Assembly: GCF_001552135.1 (NCBI RefSeq)
Contig: NZ_BCQP01000072.1
Coordinates: forward strand, 1-61,787
Origin: Actinomadura chibensis NBRC 106107
Lineage (GTDB): Bacteria > Actinomycetota > Actinomycetes > Streptosporangiales > Streptosporangiaceae
Length of the DNA: 61,787 nucleotides
Direction: 5' to 3'
The notes under the pieces are model-generated. The model saw only the letters and a list, made by a program, of their open reading frames with translations, ran no database searches and was not told the origin of the DNA. A program made the translations under genes and the position numbers. Positions 51,486 to 60,772 of the stretch are shown in pieces (position 1 is the stretch's first letter; each line of letters begins with the position of its first letter).

Positions 51486-52013
51486 GTGGCCCACAAGAAC
51501 GACGGTACGGACGAGCTGGTGGTCCGGGCCCGCGGCGGCGACGGCGCCGCGTGGGCCCGGCTCGTGGAGCGCCACAGCGGTCTGCTGTGGTCGATCGCCC
51601 GCTCGCACGGTTTGAACGACGCCGACTCCGGCGACGTGGTGCAGACCACCTGGCTGCGCCTCGTGGAGCGGATCGACGGGTTGCGCGACCCGGCCGCCAC
51701 GGGGTGCTGGCTCGCCACGACCGCGCGGAACGAGAGCCTGCGGCTCGTCCGGCTGCGCGGCCGCGACCTGCCGCTCGTGCCCGCGCCGCGGGCGCCGGAG
51801 CCCGGCCCGGACCGGGTGGCGCTGAGCCGCGAGCGGCTCGGCCTGGTCGGCGCGGCCCTGGAGGCGCTGCCGCGGCGCTGCCGGACGCTGCTGCGGCTGT
51901 TCGCGGTCGCGTCCAGCCACGCCGAGCTCGCCGCCGCGCTCGGCATCCCGCTCGGCAGCGTCGGGCCGACCAGGGCCCGGTGCCTGGACGCGCTGCGGAG
52001 GCTCGTCCCGTGA
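51486..52013 (+). CDS. ECF-type RNA polymerase sigma factor
   Basis: A 175-residue sigma factor. Region 2 (WARLVERHSGLLWSIARSHG, DVVQTTWLRLVERIDGL) and region 4 (LEALPRRCRTLLRLF, HAELAAALGIPLGSVGPTRA) are both present. It starts at GTG. Its stop overlaps the next start (GTGA). No membrane anti-sigma factor is adjacent; the small downstream protein may take that role. Confidence 0.92.
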   Translation: MAHKNDGTDELVVRARGGDGAAWARLVERHSGLLWSIARSHGLNDADSGDVVQTTWLRLVERIDGLRDPAATGCWLATTARNESLRLVRLRGRDLPLVPAPRAPEPGPDRVALSRERLGLVGAALEALPRRCRTLLRLFAVASSHAELAAALGIPLGSVGPTRARCLDALRRLVP

Positions 52014-52465
52014 ACGACGACGAGCTGATGGCGGGCGTGCGCGGCGCGTTCGAGACGCTCGACCCGGTGCCCGCCGCCGTCCTCGCGGCGGCACGCGCGG
52101 CGATCGCGCTGCGCGTGCCGTCCGCGACGCTGGCGGAGCTGTCGCACGACCGGGCCGGGCGGACGGCGGCCGGGGTGCGCGGCACGGCGGGACGCGTCCT
52201 GACGTTCACCTGCCCCGGCGGGACGGTGGAGGTCGAGGTGGAGGTGGCGGCGCACGGCGGGAACCGCGAGCTGACCGGGCGGATCGTCCCGCCGTCCGCG
52301 GCGCTGGTCCGGGTCCGGCACCTGGAGCTCCCGCCGGACGGGATCACGGCCCGCGCGGAGCCCGCCGGGCTGTTCTGCGTGCCGAGCGTGCCCGCCGGTC
52401 TGGCAAGCCTGGTGTTCCACCTGGACGACGGCACGTCGATCGTGACGAGCTGGGTCCGGTTGTGA
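52010..52465 (+). CDS. Small sigma-factor-linked protein, beta-rich C-terminus
   Basis: A 151-residue soluble protein. The N-terminal helix (DDELMAGVRGAFETLDPVPA) is reminiscent of cytosolic anti-sigma N-termini. The rest looks like a beta sandwich (LTFTCPGGTVEVEVEVAAHG, IVPPSAALVRVRHLE, GTSIVTSWVRL). No transmembrane segment. It is locked between the sigma and CHAT genes by 4-bp overlaps at both ends. Candidate anti-sigma or sensor; this is inference from context. Confidence 0.75.
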   Translation: MNDDELMAGVRGAFETLDPVPAAVLAAARAAIALRVPSATLAELSHDRAGRTAAGVRGTAGRVLTFTCPGGTVEVEVEVAAHGGNRELTGRIVPPSAALVRVRHLELPPDGITARAEPAGLFCVPSVPAGLASLVFHLDDGTSIVTSWVRL

Positions 52466-54993
52466 CGCGCGCCCGCCCGGACGAGCGCGCCCTGCTGCGC
52501 CTCGCCGCCGCCGACCCGGCCGCCGCGCTCGGCCGGGCGCGGGCCCTGCTCGAAGACGGCGGCGGCGAGGGCGACGGTGGCGGCGTGGCCGTGCTGCGGG
52601 CGGCCGGGCTCGCCGCCAAGGAGCTGGGGCTCCTCGACGAGGGCCTCGCCTACCTCCGCCGGGCCCTCGCCCTCGCGGACGGGTACGCGGCGGCGCAGAT
52701 CAGGATGAGTCTCGTCGGGCTGCTCACCGCGGCCGGCGACATCGGCGAGGCGCTGGCCCACGCGGACGAGGCGGCGCCCCACCTGCACGGCCCCGACGCG
52801 GACCGCCTCGCCGCCAACCGGGCCTGCGCCCTCGCGCGCGCCGGACGCCTGGACGAGGCGCACGACGTGGCCGCGGAGGCCCTGCCCCGCCTCCGCGAGG
52901 CGGACGACCCGGTGACGCTCGGCGGCCTGCTCGGCAACCTCGGCCTCGCCTGCGCGCTACGCGGCGACTTCGCGGCGGCGGAGGCCGCGCTGGACGAGGC
53001 CGTCACCGTCAGCGAGGCCGCCGGGCTGCGGCACCAGACGGCGATGTCCAAGGGGAACCTGGCGTTCGCGTTGTCGCGGCGTGGGGACGTCCCGCGCGCG
53101 CTTCGCCTCTTCGCCGAGGCCGAAGCCCACCTGTCCGGCGAACGCCTGGCGCAGTGCCGGTTCGACCAGGCGGAGACCCTCATCTCGGTGGGTCTGCCGG
53201 GCGAGGCGCGTCCTCTTCTCCACGCGGCCTTGGACGCCGCTACGGCGAACGGCTACGCGTGCGACATCGCGGACGGTTTCCTCCTCCTCGCCCACGCGGA
53301 ACTGGCCGACGGCAACCCCGAACGGTGCACCGACGCCGCCGAACGCGCCCGCGCCGCGTTCGCCGAGCAGGAGCGCACCGGGTGGATGCTGCTCGCCGAG
53401 CACGTCCTCGTGAAGGCGCGGTGGACGTCCGGCGAGCGGTCGGGCGTGCTGCTGCGCACGGCCATGGCGACGGCGGACCGGCTGGCGGCGGGCGGGTGGG
53501 CCGACGCCGCCGACGAGGCCCGGATCGCCGCCGCGCGGGTCGCGCTGTCGCTGGGCCGTCCGGCCGGGCACCTGCTCTCCGGGGTCGGGCGTGCGCGCGG
53601 GCCCGCGTCCGCCCAGATCGCCGCCTGGCACGCCGTCGCGCTCGAACGCTCCGCGCGGGCCGACCACGCGGGCGCGGTGGCCGCCGTCCGGTCCGGGCTC
53701 AGGGTGACGGAGCAGTACGCGGAGGCGCTCGACGCGCTCGACCTCCGCGCGCGGGCGACCGGGCTCGTCACCGAGCTGGCCGACCTCGGGCTCGCGCTGG
53801 CCCGGTCGGCGCGGGAGCTGCTCGCGGTCGAGGAGCGGCGGCGGGCGATCGCGCGGCCGGTCCGGGTCCGCCCGCCGAAGGACCCGGAGCGGGCGGCGGC
53901 GCTGGCCAGGCTGCGCGCGTTCAGCGTCGAGCGGACCGGCGACACGGCGCGCGGCGGGACCGGAACCCCGGTCCCGGCCGACATGGCCGCCCTGGAGGCG
54001 ACGGTCCGCGCGCGGACGCGGCACCGCCCGTCCGGCGCGTCCGGCGGGCACTCCCCCGGCTTCGCGGCGGTCGCCGCCGCGCTCGGCGACCGGGCGCTCG
54101 TCGAGCTGGTCGCGGTCGGCCGCGAGCTGCACGCGGTGACCGTCGTCGCCGGTCAGGCCCACCGCCACCGGCTGGGCGCGGCCGACCCGGCCGTCCGCGA
54201 CACCGGCCTGCTGCGCTACGCCGTCCGGCGCCTCGCCGAGCGGGACGACCCGCGCGCCCTCGCCGCCCTCACCGACACGGCCGGGCGCCTCGACCGGCGG
54301 CTGCTCGTCCCGCTGGCGCGGGTCGTCGGCGACCGCGAGCTGGTCGTCGCGCCGACGGGCACGCTGCACGGGCTGCCGTGGGCGGTGCTGCCGTCGCTGG
54401 AGGGGCGGGCGTTCACGGTCGTGCCGTCCGCGTGCGCGTGGGTGCGCGCCCGCGAACCGTCGCGCGGGGGCGGGCGCACCGTCCTCGTCGCGGGCCCCGG
54501 GCTCCGGCACGCGCGGCGGGAGATCGGCGCGCTGCGGCGGCTGCACCCGCACGCCACCGTCCTGGACGGCCCGGACGCGCGTCCCGAGGCCGTCCGCGAC
54601 GCCCTGGACGGCGCGGCCCTCGCGCACGTCGCCGCGCACGGCGAGTTCCGCGAGGGCAACGCCCTGTTCTCGCGGCTGCGGCTCGCGGGCGGGCCGCTGA
54701 TGGTCCACGACCTGGACGAGCTGTCCGTCCCGCCGCGCGTCGTCGTGCTGTCCGCCTGCGACATCGGACGGGCCGACGGGGGCGACGCGGCGCTCGGCAT
54801 GGCGGGCGTCCTGCTCGCGCTCGGCGCCGCGACCGTGATCGCCAGCGTCGCGCCCGTCCGGGACGAGGCGACGCCCGCCTTCATGGCCGCGTTCCACGCC
54901 CGCCTGTCCGCCGGGGACCCGCCGTCGCGAGCCCTCGCCGCACTCCCCCGTCCCCCGGAGCTGGCGGGCTTCCTCTGCCTGGGCGCAGGCTGA
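52462..54993 (+). CDS. TPR-CHAT caspase-like protease
   Basis: An 843-residue protein. Residues about 20-470 are tetratricopeptide-like helices (LGGLLGNLGLACALRGDFAA and similar repeats). Residues about 560-843 form a CHAT protease with catalytic His726 (HVAAHGEFREG) and Cys766 (VVLSACDIGRADGG). CHAT enzymes are caspase/separase relatives that are activated through their TPR part and cleave specific partners; known examples act in bacterial immunity. It is fourth in the S8-sigma-small protein operon, coupled by GTGA. Likely partners are the S8 protease, the small protein or the sigma factor. Confidence 0.92.
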   Translation: MTRARPDERALLRLAAADPAAALGRARALLEDGGGEGDGGGVAVLRAAGLAAKELGLLDEGLAYLRRALALADGYAAAQIRMSLVGLLTAAGDIGEALAHADEAAPHLHGPDADRLAANRACALARAGRLDEAHDVAAEALPRLREADDPVTLGGLLGNLGLACALRGDFAAAEAALDEAVTVSEAAGLRHQTAMSKGNLAFALSRRGDVPRALRLFAEAEAHLSGERLAQCRFDQAETLISVGLPGEARPLLHAALDAATANGYACDIADGFLLLAHAELADGNPERCTDAAERARAAFAEQERTGWMLLAEHVLVKARWTSGERSGVLLRTAMATADRLAAGGWADAADEARIAAARVALSLGRPAGHLLSGVGRARGPASAQIAAWHAVALERSARADHAGAVAAVRSGLRVTEQYAEALDALDLRARATGLVTELADLGLALARSARELLAVEERRRAIARPVRVRPPKDPERAAALARLRAFSVERTGDTARGGTGTPVPADMAALEATVRARTRHRPSGASGGHSPGFAAVAAALGDRALVELVAVGRELHAVTVVAGQAHRHRLGAADPAVRDTGLLRYAVRRLAERDDPRALAALTDTAGRLDRRLLVPLARVVGDRELVVAPTGTLHGLPWAVLPSLEGRAFTVVPSACAWVRAREPSRGGGRTVLVAGPGLRHARREIGALRRLHPHATVLDGPDARPEAVRDALDGAALAHVAAHGEFREGNALFSRLRLAGGPLMVHDLDELSVPPRVVVLSACDIGRADGGDAALGMAGVLLALGAATVIASVAPVRDEATPAFMAAFHARLSAGDPPSRALAALPRPPELAGFLCLGAG

Positions 54994-55061
54994 CCCCACA
55001 CGAGGCCGACCGGCCGCCGCAGGCACAGGCTCAGCCAGCGGCGACCGTTCGGGGCGGGCGG

Positions 55062-55946
55062 TCAGCAGTCGCCGGTGGCGATGGGGTTGGACGGGTCGGT
55101 CACCCAGTTCGACCAGGAGCCCACGTAGAGGGCGGCCGGGATGCCCGCGAGGTTCAGCGCGAGGATCTCGTGCGCGGCCGTCACGCCGGAGCCGCAGTAG
55201 GCGCCGACGTCGAGCGCGTCCGTGGCGCCGAGCTGCGCGAACCGCTCGCGCAGCAGCTCGGGGGGCAGGAACCGGCCGTCCACGCCGACGTTGCCGGACG
55301 TGGGCGCGTTCCGAGCCCCCGGGATGTGCCCGGCGACCGGGTCGACGGGCTCCAGCTCGCCGCGGTACCGCTCGGCGGCGCGGGCGTCGAGCAGCACCCC
55401 GGCCGTCGCGAGCTCCGCGGCGCCCTCGGCGTCCAGGACGGGCAGCCGCCCCGGGCTCGCGACGAAGTCGCCCGGCTTGGCCTCCGGCTCCGCCGTGCTC
55501 ACCGGGAGGCCCGCCTCCGTCCAGGCGCGGTAGCCGCCGTCCAGGACCCGGACGCGCTCGTGCCCGAAATAGCGCAGCGACCACCACACCCGCGCCGCCG
55601 ACGTGGAGTCGGCGTCGTCGTAGACCACGACGAGGCTGTCGCCCGACACCCCGGCGCGGCGCATGACGGACTCGAAGGCGGCCGGATCGGGCAGCGGATG
55701 GCGGCCACCGGGCCCCGGCGGCCCGGCGACGTCCTGGTCCAGGTCGACGAACACGGCGCCGGGCAGGTGCCCCTTGCGGTACGACTCGATCCCCGGGGGT
55801 CCGCCCAGATGCCACCGGACGTCCAGCAGGACGACGGGCGTCTGCCGCCGGAGCAGCCGGTCGAGCGCGGGCGCTTCGATGAGAGGGTGCACACCGTCAG
55901 TTTGACCGGCGTCGCCCGGATTCGGGAGGGGCGATTCCTGGTTCAT
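55062..55946 (-). CDS. Sulfurtransferase with two rhodanese domains
   Basis: A 294-residue thiosulfate/3-mercaptopyruvate sulfurtransferase type protein. The inactive N-terminal domain is at about 25-155 (VVLLDVRWHLGGPPG, GHLPGAVFVDLDQD). The active C-terminal domain contains AYCGSGVTA, with the catalytic cysteine near 249. It is the last gene of a minus-strand operon below the phosphodiesterase. Confidence 0.92.
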   Translation of the reverse strand: MNQESPLPNPGDAGQTDGVHPLIEAPALDRLLRRQTPVVLLDVRWHLGGPPGIESYRKGHLPGAVFVDLDQDVAGPPGPGGRHPLPDPAAFESVMRRAGVSGDSLVVVYDDADSTSAARVWWSLRYFGHERVRVLDGGYRAWTEAGLPVSTAEPEAKPGDFVASPGRLPVLDAEGAAELATAGVLLDARAAERYRGELEPVDPVAGHIPGARNAPTSGNVGVDGRFLPPELLRERFAQLGATDALDVGAYCGSGVTAAHEILALNLAGIPAALYVGSWSNWVTDPSNPIATGDC

Positions 55947-55980
55947 CTCAAGTCCCCCGAGTGTCAGTGCCTGGACATCA

Positions 55981-57111
55981 TCAGTGCCTGGACGTGGTCA
56001 GCAGCGGGACGAGCTGCTCCGCCGCCACGAGGGAGCCGTGCATGCCGACCATCCGGTCCAGCCACGGCTCGCGCTCGGACGCGACGATCGCGAGGTCGGC
56101 GTGCGGGACGGCGATGACGTCCCCGACGCGGTCGAGCATGCCGGGGCCGAGCGGCCCGAACCAGCCGTCCGCGATCGCCCGCTCGCGCGGGACGACCCAC
56201 GCCCGGTCGCCGAGCAGGGCCGTCCAGGCGGCGAGGACGTCGTCGTGGGCGCCCGGCTCGCTGTAGACGTACCGGGCGCGGGCGTCTCCGCCGAGGAGGG
56301 CGACGCCGTCGCGCAGCTCGGGGACGGCGTCGAAGTCGACCCGCTCCACCGGGTCGACCATGCCGTGGTCGGCGGTCACGTGCAGGGCCGAGCCGGGCGG
56401 CAGGACGTCCGCGATCCGCTCGGCGAGCAGGTCCACGAAGCGGAGCTGGTGCCGCCAGTCGGCGGACCCGGCGCCGAACCGGTGCCCGGTCGCGTCGAGG
56501 TCGGCGTGGTACACGGTGACGAACGAGCGGTCGCCCTCGCGCAGCGCCAGCTCTGTCCGGCCGACGAGCTGGCCGAGGCCGTTCGCGGCGCGGTAGCGGG
56601 CCCCGCGGGCGGTGGCGCGGCTGAGGCCGGTCCCCCGGTACTGGCCGAGCGCGACGTAGGAGACGGCGACGCCGTCCGCCGCCGCCCGCCCGTACACGGT
56701 CGGGACGGGCTGGAACTCGGTCGGGTCGACGGAGTCGTCCTGCCAGCGGAGGCAGTTGAGGAGGCGGCCGGTGCCCGGGATCGCCACCTGGACGCCGAGC
56801 AGGCCGTGCGCGCCGGGCGGCGCGCCCGTCGCCAGCGACCCGAGGCTGCTGACCGTCGTCGCCGGGAAGCCGGACGTGATCGGCCCGCCGTCCATCGAGG
56901 CCAGGAACGGGGCCTCGGCCGGATGGGCGCGCAGCTGCTCCCAGCCGAGCCCGTCGACGACCAGCACGCAGACGCGCGGCACCGGGGCGAGGCCCAGCAC
57001 GTTCACCGCGTCCGGGACGCCCAGCGAGGCGAGCACCGACGGCGGCAGGTCGGCGAGCGCGCCCGACCCGTAGCGCGGGACGGGCGGCGGCCCCGCCGTC
57101 CCGGCGGTCAC
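55981..57111 (-). CDS. Alkaline-phosphatase-fold phosphodiesterase/pyrophosphatase
   Basis: A 376-residue protein of the type I phosphodiesterase family. VLVVDGLGWEQL, SGFPATTVSSLGSLATG (Thr nucleophile region), YHADLDATGHRFG and HVTADHGMVDP provide metal ligands. No signal peptide, so cytosolic. Its start overlaps the DUF5998 stop (GTGA). Substrate unknown, perhaps a nucleotide. Confidence 0.88.
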   Translation of the reverse strand: MTAGTAGPPPVPRYGSGALADLPPSVLASLGVPDAVNVLGLAPVPRVCVLVVDGLGWEQLRAHPAEAPFLASMDGGPITSGFPATTVSSLGSLATGAPPGAHGLLGVQVAIPGTGRLLNCLRWQDDSVDPTEFQPVPTVYGRAAADGVAVSYVALGQYRGTGLSRATARGARYRAANGLGQLVGRTELALREGDRSFVTVYHADLDATGHRFGAGSADWRHQLRFVDLLAERIADVLPPGSALHVTADHGMVDPVERVDFDAVPELRDGVALLGGDARARYVYSEPGAHDDVLAAWTALLGDRAWVVPRERAIADGWFGPLGPGMLDRVGDVIAVPHADLAIVASEREPWLDRMVGMHGSLVAAEQLVPLLTTSRH

Positions 57112-57689
57112 CGGGCGGTCGCGGCGGACAGCTCCTCCGCGAACGCCAGCACCTGGGTCACGGCGTCGCGGCCGTCCGCGGCCTCGCTCACCCGCAGGGA
57201 CAGGTCGTCCGCCGTGACGCTGCCCGTGTAGCCGTGGTCGGCCTCGCAGTTCTCGTCCCCGCAGGTCGCGGGCTCAAGGTCGATGTGGGCGATGGCGCCC
57301 CAGCCGATCGTCAGGACCACCTCGGTCGGCGGCACCCCCGGCACGTACGACGCCGGGTCCGGGACGACCCTGGTCACCGCGACCGACTGGACGCGCTCCA
57401 GCTTCACGGCCTCGGTGGTGGTGGACGCGTGCGGCTGCGCCATGCCGTCGCCGGGCGGGTGCTCGTCGGTGTGGCACACCAGCAGCCGGCTCGCGGACAG
57501 CACGAGCACGGTCACGTGCCGCCGCACCTCCATCGCGGGGTCGAACGTCGCCTCGTGGTGGACGACGTAGGCCACGACGGGCTCGTCCCCGACGGCCGAC
57601 TCCACCGCGTCCGCGACCAGGTCCGGGTAGTAGCCGCTGCGCTCGATCGCCGTGCGCAGGCCGCCGGCGGTCGCTCGGGTTTCCCTCAT
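57108..57689 (-). CDS. DUF5998 family protein
   Basis: A 193-residue actinobacterial protein. Recognisable parts are LRTAIERSGYYPDLVADAVE, VVHHEATFDPAMEVRRHVTV, LVCHTDEHPPG, and a Cys pair CGDENCEADHGYTG. Unknown function; coupled to the phosphodiesterase. ATG 57689 is used because upstream codons lack family sequence. Confidence 0.8.
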   Translation of the reverse strand: MRETRATAGGLRTAIERSGYYPDLVADAVESAVGDEPVVAYVVHHEATFDPAMEVRRHVTVLVLSASRLLVCHTDEHPPGDGMAQPHASTTTEAVKLERVQSVAVTRVVPDPASYVPGVPPTEVVLTIGWGAIAHIDLEPATCGDENCEADHGYTGSVTADDLSLRVSEAADGRDAVTQVLAFAEELSAATAR

Positions 57690-57776
57690 GGGCCCATCCT
57701 GCCCTGTCCGGGGCCGGACGCGCACATGACCGCCGCACGCGCGGTCAGCCGCCCGCACGCGGGGTACGGGGCGGGC

Positions 57777-58094
57777 ATGGACGAGAAGCCGCTGCCCAAG
57801 CCGCCGCCGGTGCCGCCGCCCGGCCCCGACCCGGCGCCCGCGCCGGAACCGCTGGTCCCGCCGGTGGAGCCGCCGCCCGGACCGCCGGGGCCGTCCCCGC
57901 AGCCGCCCCGGCCCGTCCCGCCGGGGCCGTCGCCCGAGCCGGTCCCGCCGGGCCCGCCGCCGGAGCCGACCCCGCCCGGCCCCGCTCCCGAGCCGACCCC
58001 GCCGACGCCCGACCCGGACCCGGTCCCGCCGGGCCCGGAACCCGACCCGATCCCGCCGACGCCGTCCCCGAGCCCGCCCGGTCCACCGGCCTGA
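57777..58094 (+). CDS. Proline-rich low-complexity protein (uncertain)
   Basis: A 105-residue frame dominated by proline (roughly half), with Glu/Asp and Gly, in repeats such as PVPPGPEPDPIPPTP. It has no signal peptide and would be disordered. ATG 57777 has only a weak GGGGCGG upstream. It lies between divergent/convergent genes without overlapping another gene, so it may be real or a GC-rich artefact. Confidence 0.4.
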   Translation: MDEKPLPKPPPVPPPGPDPAPAPEPLVPPVEPPPGPPGPSPQPPRPVPPGPSPEPVPPGPPPEPTPPGPAPEPTPPTPDPDPVPPGPEPDPIPPTPSPSPPGPPA

Positions 58095-58157
58095 CCCGTA
58101 CTCCCCGGTGCCGCGCGGCGAGGAAGGCGAGGCCGCCGGGCCAGGGAGAGAAGGCCG

Positions 58158-60605
58158 TCAGGACAGGCGGCGCGGGCCCAGTTCGGGGCGCGGGCCCGGC
58201 GGCCGCTCCAGCCTGAGCGCCACGCCCCGCACCGTGGCGCCGGACGCGTCCGCCAGCACGGGGTTCAGCTCCAGGCGCGCCACCTCGGGCAGGTCGTAGC
58301 CGAGGCGGGACGCGCGGAGCAGCAGCTCCTCCAGGGCGGCGAGGTTCACCGGCTCCGCGCCGCGGTGGCCGAGCAGGAGCGGCGCCGTCCGGATGGCGCG
58401 GACCATCTCCGCCGCCTCCGCGTCGGCGAGCGGCGACAGCCGGTGGGCGCGGTCGTCCAGGAGGGCGGCGGTCTCGTCGGCGATGCCGAAGGAGATCACC
58501 GCGCCGAACGAGTGGTCCTCCCGGACGACGACGCGGGTGGGGACGCCGTGGCCGTCGGCGCCGTCCTCGACGTCGATGCCGTAGCAGGACAGCAGCTCGG
58601 CCGCCCGCTCCGGCGCGACGTCCGCCGCGCCGTCGCCGCCGAGCCAGGACGCGACCAGCTCCCGCGCGCGCTCGCGGTCGATCCCGTCGAACACCGGCAT
58701 GCGCCCCGGCGGGCGCCGCCGCCACCGCGCGTACCTGATCACGTACGCCAGCGCCCGGACGGCGTCCTCCGGCGAGGGGTAGGACGGCACCGAGCCCTCG
58801 GCCGCCGTCCCGTCCGGGCCGGGGACGCGCAGGTCGGCGGGCATCCCCTCGGTTCCGAGGTAGGTCGCCACGATCGGTTTGCGGCCCCGGGCCGCCAGCC
58901 TCAGGATCTTCTCCGGGACGCGCACGTCGTAGCCGCCGATCGTCGGGGGCGTGAACAGCGCGACCACCGCGTCGACGGTGTCGTCGTCCAGCGCCCGGGC
59001 GAGCGCGGCCTCGTACTCGTCGGCGCCGGCGCGCGGGCCGAGGTCGATGCGGGGCCGGACGTCCAGGCCGAGCGCGACGGCCTCGTCCTGCGCGAGCAGC
59101 CCCAGCGAGTTGGAGTTGTCGATGATCGCGATGCGGTCGCCCGCCGGGAGCGGCTGGTAGGCGAGCACCTGCGCCACGTCGAACAGCTCGGAGATGTCCT
59201 CGACGCGGATCACGCCCGCCTGCTCGAACAGCGCGCTGACCGCGTGGTCGGGCAGCGTCAGCGCCCGCGCCGCGTGCCCGAGCGGGACGCCCTGCGTGCT
59301 GCGCCCGCTCTTCACCGCCACGATCGGCTTGCGGCGGCCGAGCCTGCGCGCCAGCCGCGCGAACTTGCGCGGGTTGCCGAGCGACTCCAGATAGAGCAGG
59401 ACGGCCTTGGTCGCCGGGTCCTCCTCCCAGTACTGCATGAGGTCGTTGCCGGAGACGTCCGCCCGGTTCCCGGCGGAGACGAACGTGGACAGGCCGAGGC
59501 CGCGCTCCGCCGTCCGCTGCAGGATCGCGATGCCGAGCGCGCCGGACTGGGAGAAGAAGCCGACCGGGCCGCGTCCCGGCATCGTCGGGGCCAGGGTCGC
59601 GTTCAGCCGGACGTCCGGGTCGGTGTTGGCGATGCCCAGGCAGTTGGGCCCGACCACGCGCATCCCGTAGGCGCGGGCGAGGCGCACCAGCTCCTCCTGC
59701 CGGGCGCGGCCCTCGTCCCCGATCTCCCCGAAGCCGGACGACACGACGACCAGGCCCCGCACGCCCTTGCTCGCGCACTGCTCCACGACCTCGTGGACGG
59801 CGTCCGCCCGGACGGCGACGACGGCGAGGTCGACGTCGTCCGGCACCTCCAGGACGGACGGGTACGCGCGCACCCCCGCCACGGCCACCGCCGTCGGATG
59901 CACCGGATAGACGGGCCCGCTGAAGTCCCCGGACAGCAGGTTGCGCAGCACCGTCTGCCCGACGCTGTGCTCGGCCCGGCTCGCCCCGATCACCGCGACC
60001 GACCCAGGGAACAGCAGCCGCTGGATCGACCGCGACTCGGCCCGGTGCTCCCGCGCGGCCATCACCTCGAGCGACGTCTCGGTCGGCTCCAGGTCGAGGA
60101 CGAGCTCGATCACGCCCTCCTCGAAGCGCTGCTCCGCCCGGTACCCCGCCTCCCGGAAGACCCTGGTCATCCGCCGGTTGTCGGGCAGGACGCTCGCCAC
60201 GAACCGGCGCACGCCTCGCTCGCGCGCCGCCGCCGCGATGTGCTCCAGCAGGACCGGGCCGAGCCCGCGGCCCTGGTGCGCGTCCTCCACGAGGAACGCG
60301 ACCTCCGCCGTCTCCGGCCGCTCGCCGAGCCGGTCGTACCGGACGACCGCCACCATCTCCTCGCCGATCGTGGCGATCAGCGCGACCCGCCGGTCGTGGT
60401 CGACACCGGTGAAGTGTTCGATGTCACGGTCCGACAGGTGCGGGCGCGGCGAGAAGAACCGGTAGTAGATCGACTCCGGGGACAGCCGCGCGTAGAAATC
60501 GCGGAGAATCGCGGCGTCGGCGCTCCGGATGGGGCGCAGATGGGCCGTCCCGCCGTCGCTGAGGACGACGTCCGCCTCCCACTGATCCGGGTAACGCTCG
60601 GTCAC
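58158..60605 (-). CDS. GNAT acetyltransferase fused to acyl-CoA synthetase (ADP-forming-like), ATP-grasp reduced
   Basis: An 815-residue fusion. GNAT domain at about 18-175 (RPIRSADAAILRDFYARLS, AFLVEDAHQGRGLGPVLLEH). CoA-binding and succinyl-CoA-synthetase-like domains run from about 195 to 640 (VAVIGASRAEHSVGQTVL, GPNCLGIANTDP, GFFSQSGALGIAIL). The C-terminal part ends like ATP-grasp proteins (HRLSPLADAEAAEMVRAI, LELNPVL), but the usual N-terminal ATP-grasp half with its GYPVVLKA-type lysine strand is missing. Related Pat proteins acetylate lysines, such as on acetyl-CoA synthetase, and their synthetase part binds ligand without catalysis. A protein acetyltransferase is likely. Confidence 0.88.
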   Translation of the reverse strand: MTERYPDQWEADVVLSDGGTAHLRPIRSADAAILRDFYARLSPESIYYRFFSPRPHLSDRDIEHFTGVDHDRRVALIATIGEEMVAVVRYDRLGERPETAEVAFLVEDAHQGRGLGPVLLEHIAAAARERGVRRFVASVLPDNRRMTRVFREAGYRAEQRFEEGVIELVLDLEPTETSLEVMAAREHRAESRSIQRLLFPGSVAVIGASRAEHSVGQTVLRNLLSGDFSGPVYPVHPTAVAVAGVRAYPSVLEVPDDVDLAVVAVRADAVHEVVEQCASKGVRGLVVVSSGFGEIGDEGRARQEELVRLARAYGMRVVGPNCLGIANTDPDVRLNATLAPTMPGRGPVGFFSQSGALGIAILQRTAERGLGLSTFVSAGNRADVSGNDLMQYWEEDPATKAVLLYLESLGNPRKFARLARRLGRRKPIVAVKSGRSTQGVPLGHAARALTLPDHAVSALFEQAGVIRVEDISELFDVAQVLAYQPLPAGDRIAIIDNSNSLGLLAQDEAVALGLDVRPRIDLGPRAGADEYEAALARALDDDTVDAVVALFTPPTIGGYDVRVPEKILRLAARGRKPIVATYLGTEGMPADLRVPGPDGTAAEGSVPSYPSPEDAVRALAYVIRYARWRRRPPGRMPVFDGIDRERARELVASWLGGDGAADVAPERAAELLSCYGIDVEDGADGHGVPTRVVVREDHSFGAVISFGIADETAALLDDRAHRLSPLADAEAAEMVRAIRTAPLLLGHRGAEPVNLAALEELLLRASRLGYDLPEVARLELNPVLADASGATVRGVALRLERPPGPRPELGPRRLS

Positions 60606-60772
60606 GTACCCGAGGGTAAGGCACGGGCGCCCCCTGGCCCGCGATCGAAAAAATGGGCTTCCTCGGTTTCGCTGCGCGTTCGAGACCTAATCAGGGCTCG
60701 ATAGCTGTTACGGTCGAGCACACGCCCAGAATTGCCGCTCGCGCGGGCCGTGTTGATCGAGGTGATGACTCC

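Noticed and set aside
52957..55815. Very long open frame (over 950 codons) on the minus strand opposite the CHAT gene
   Set aside because: Arg/Gly/Ala-rich translation with no domain, exactly antisense to a well-supported gene; a GC-rich shadow frame.
57745..59778. 677-codon minus-strand frame overlapping the GNAT fusion in another frame
   Set aside because: Arg/Pro/Gly low complexity; the 58158-60605 frame contains full domains.
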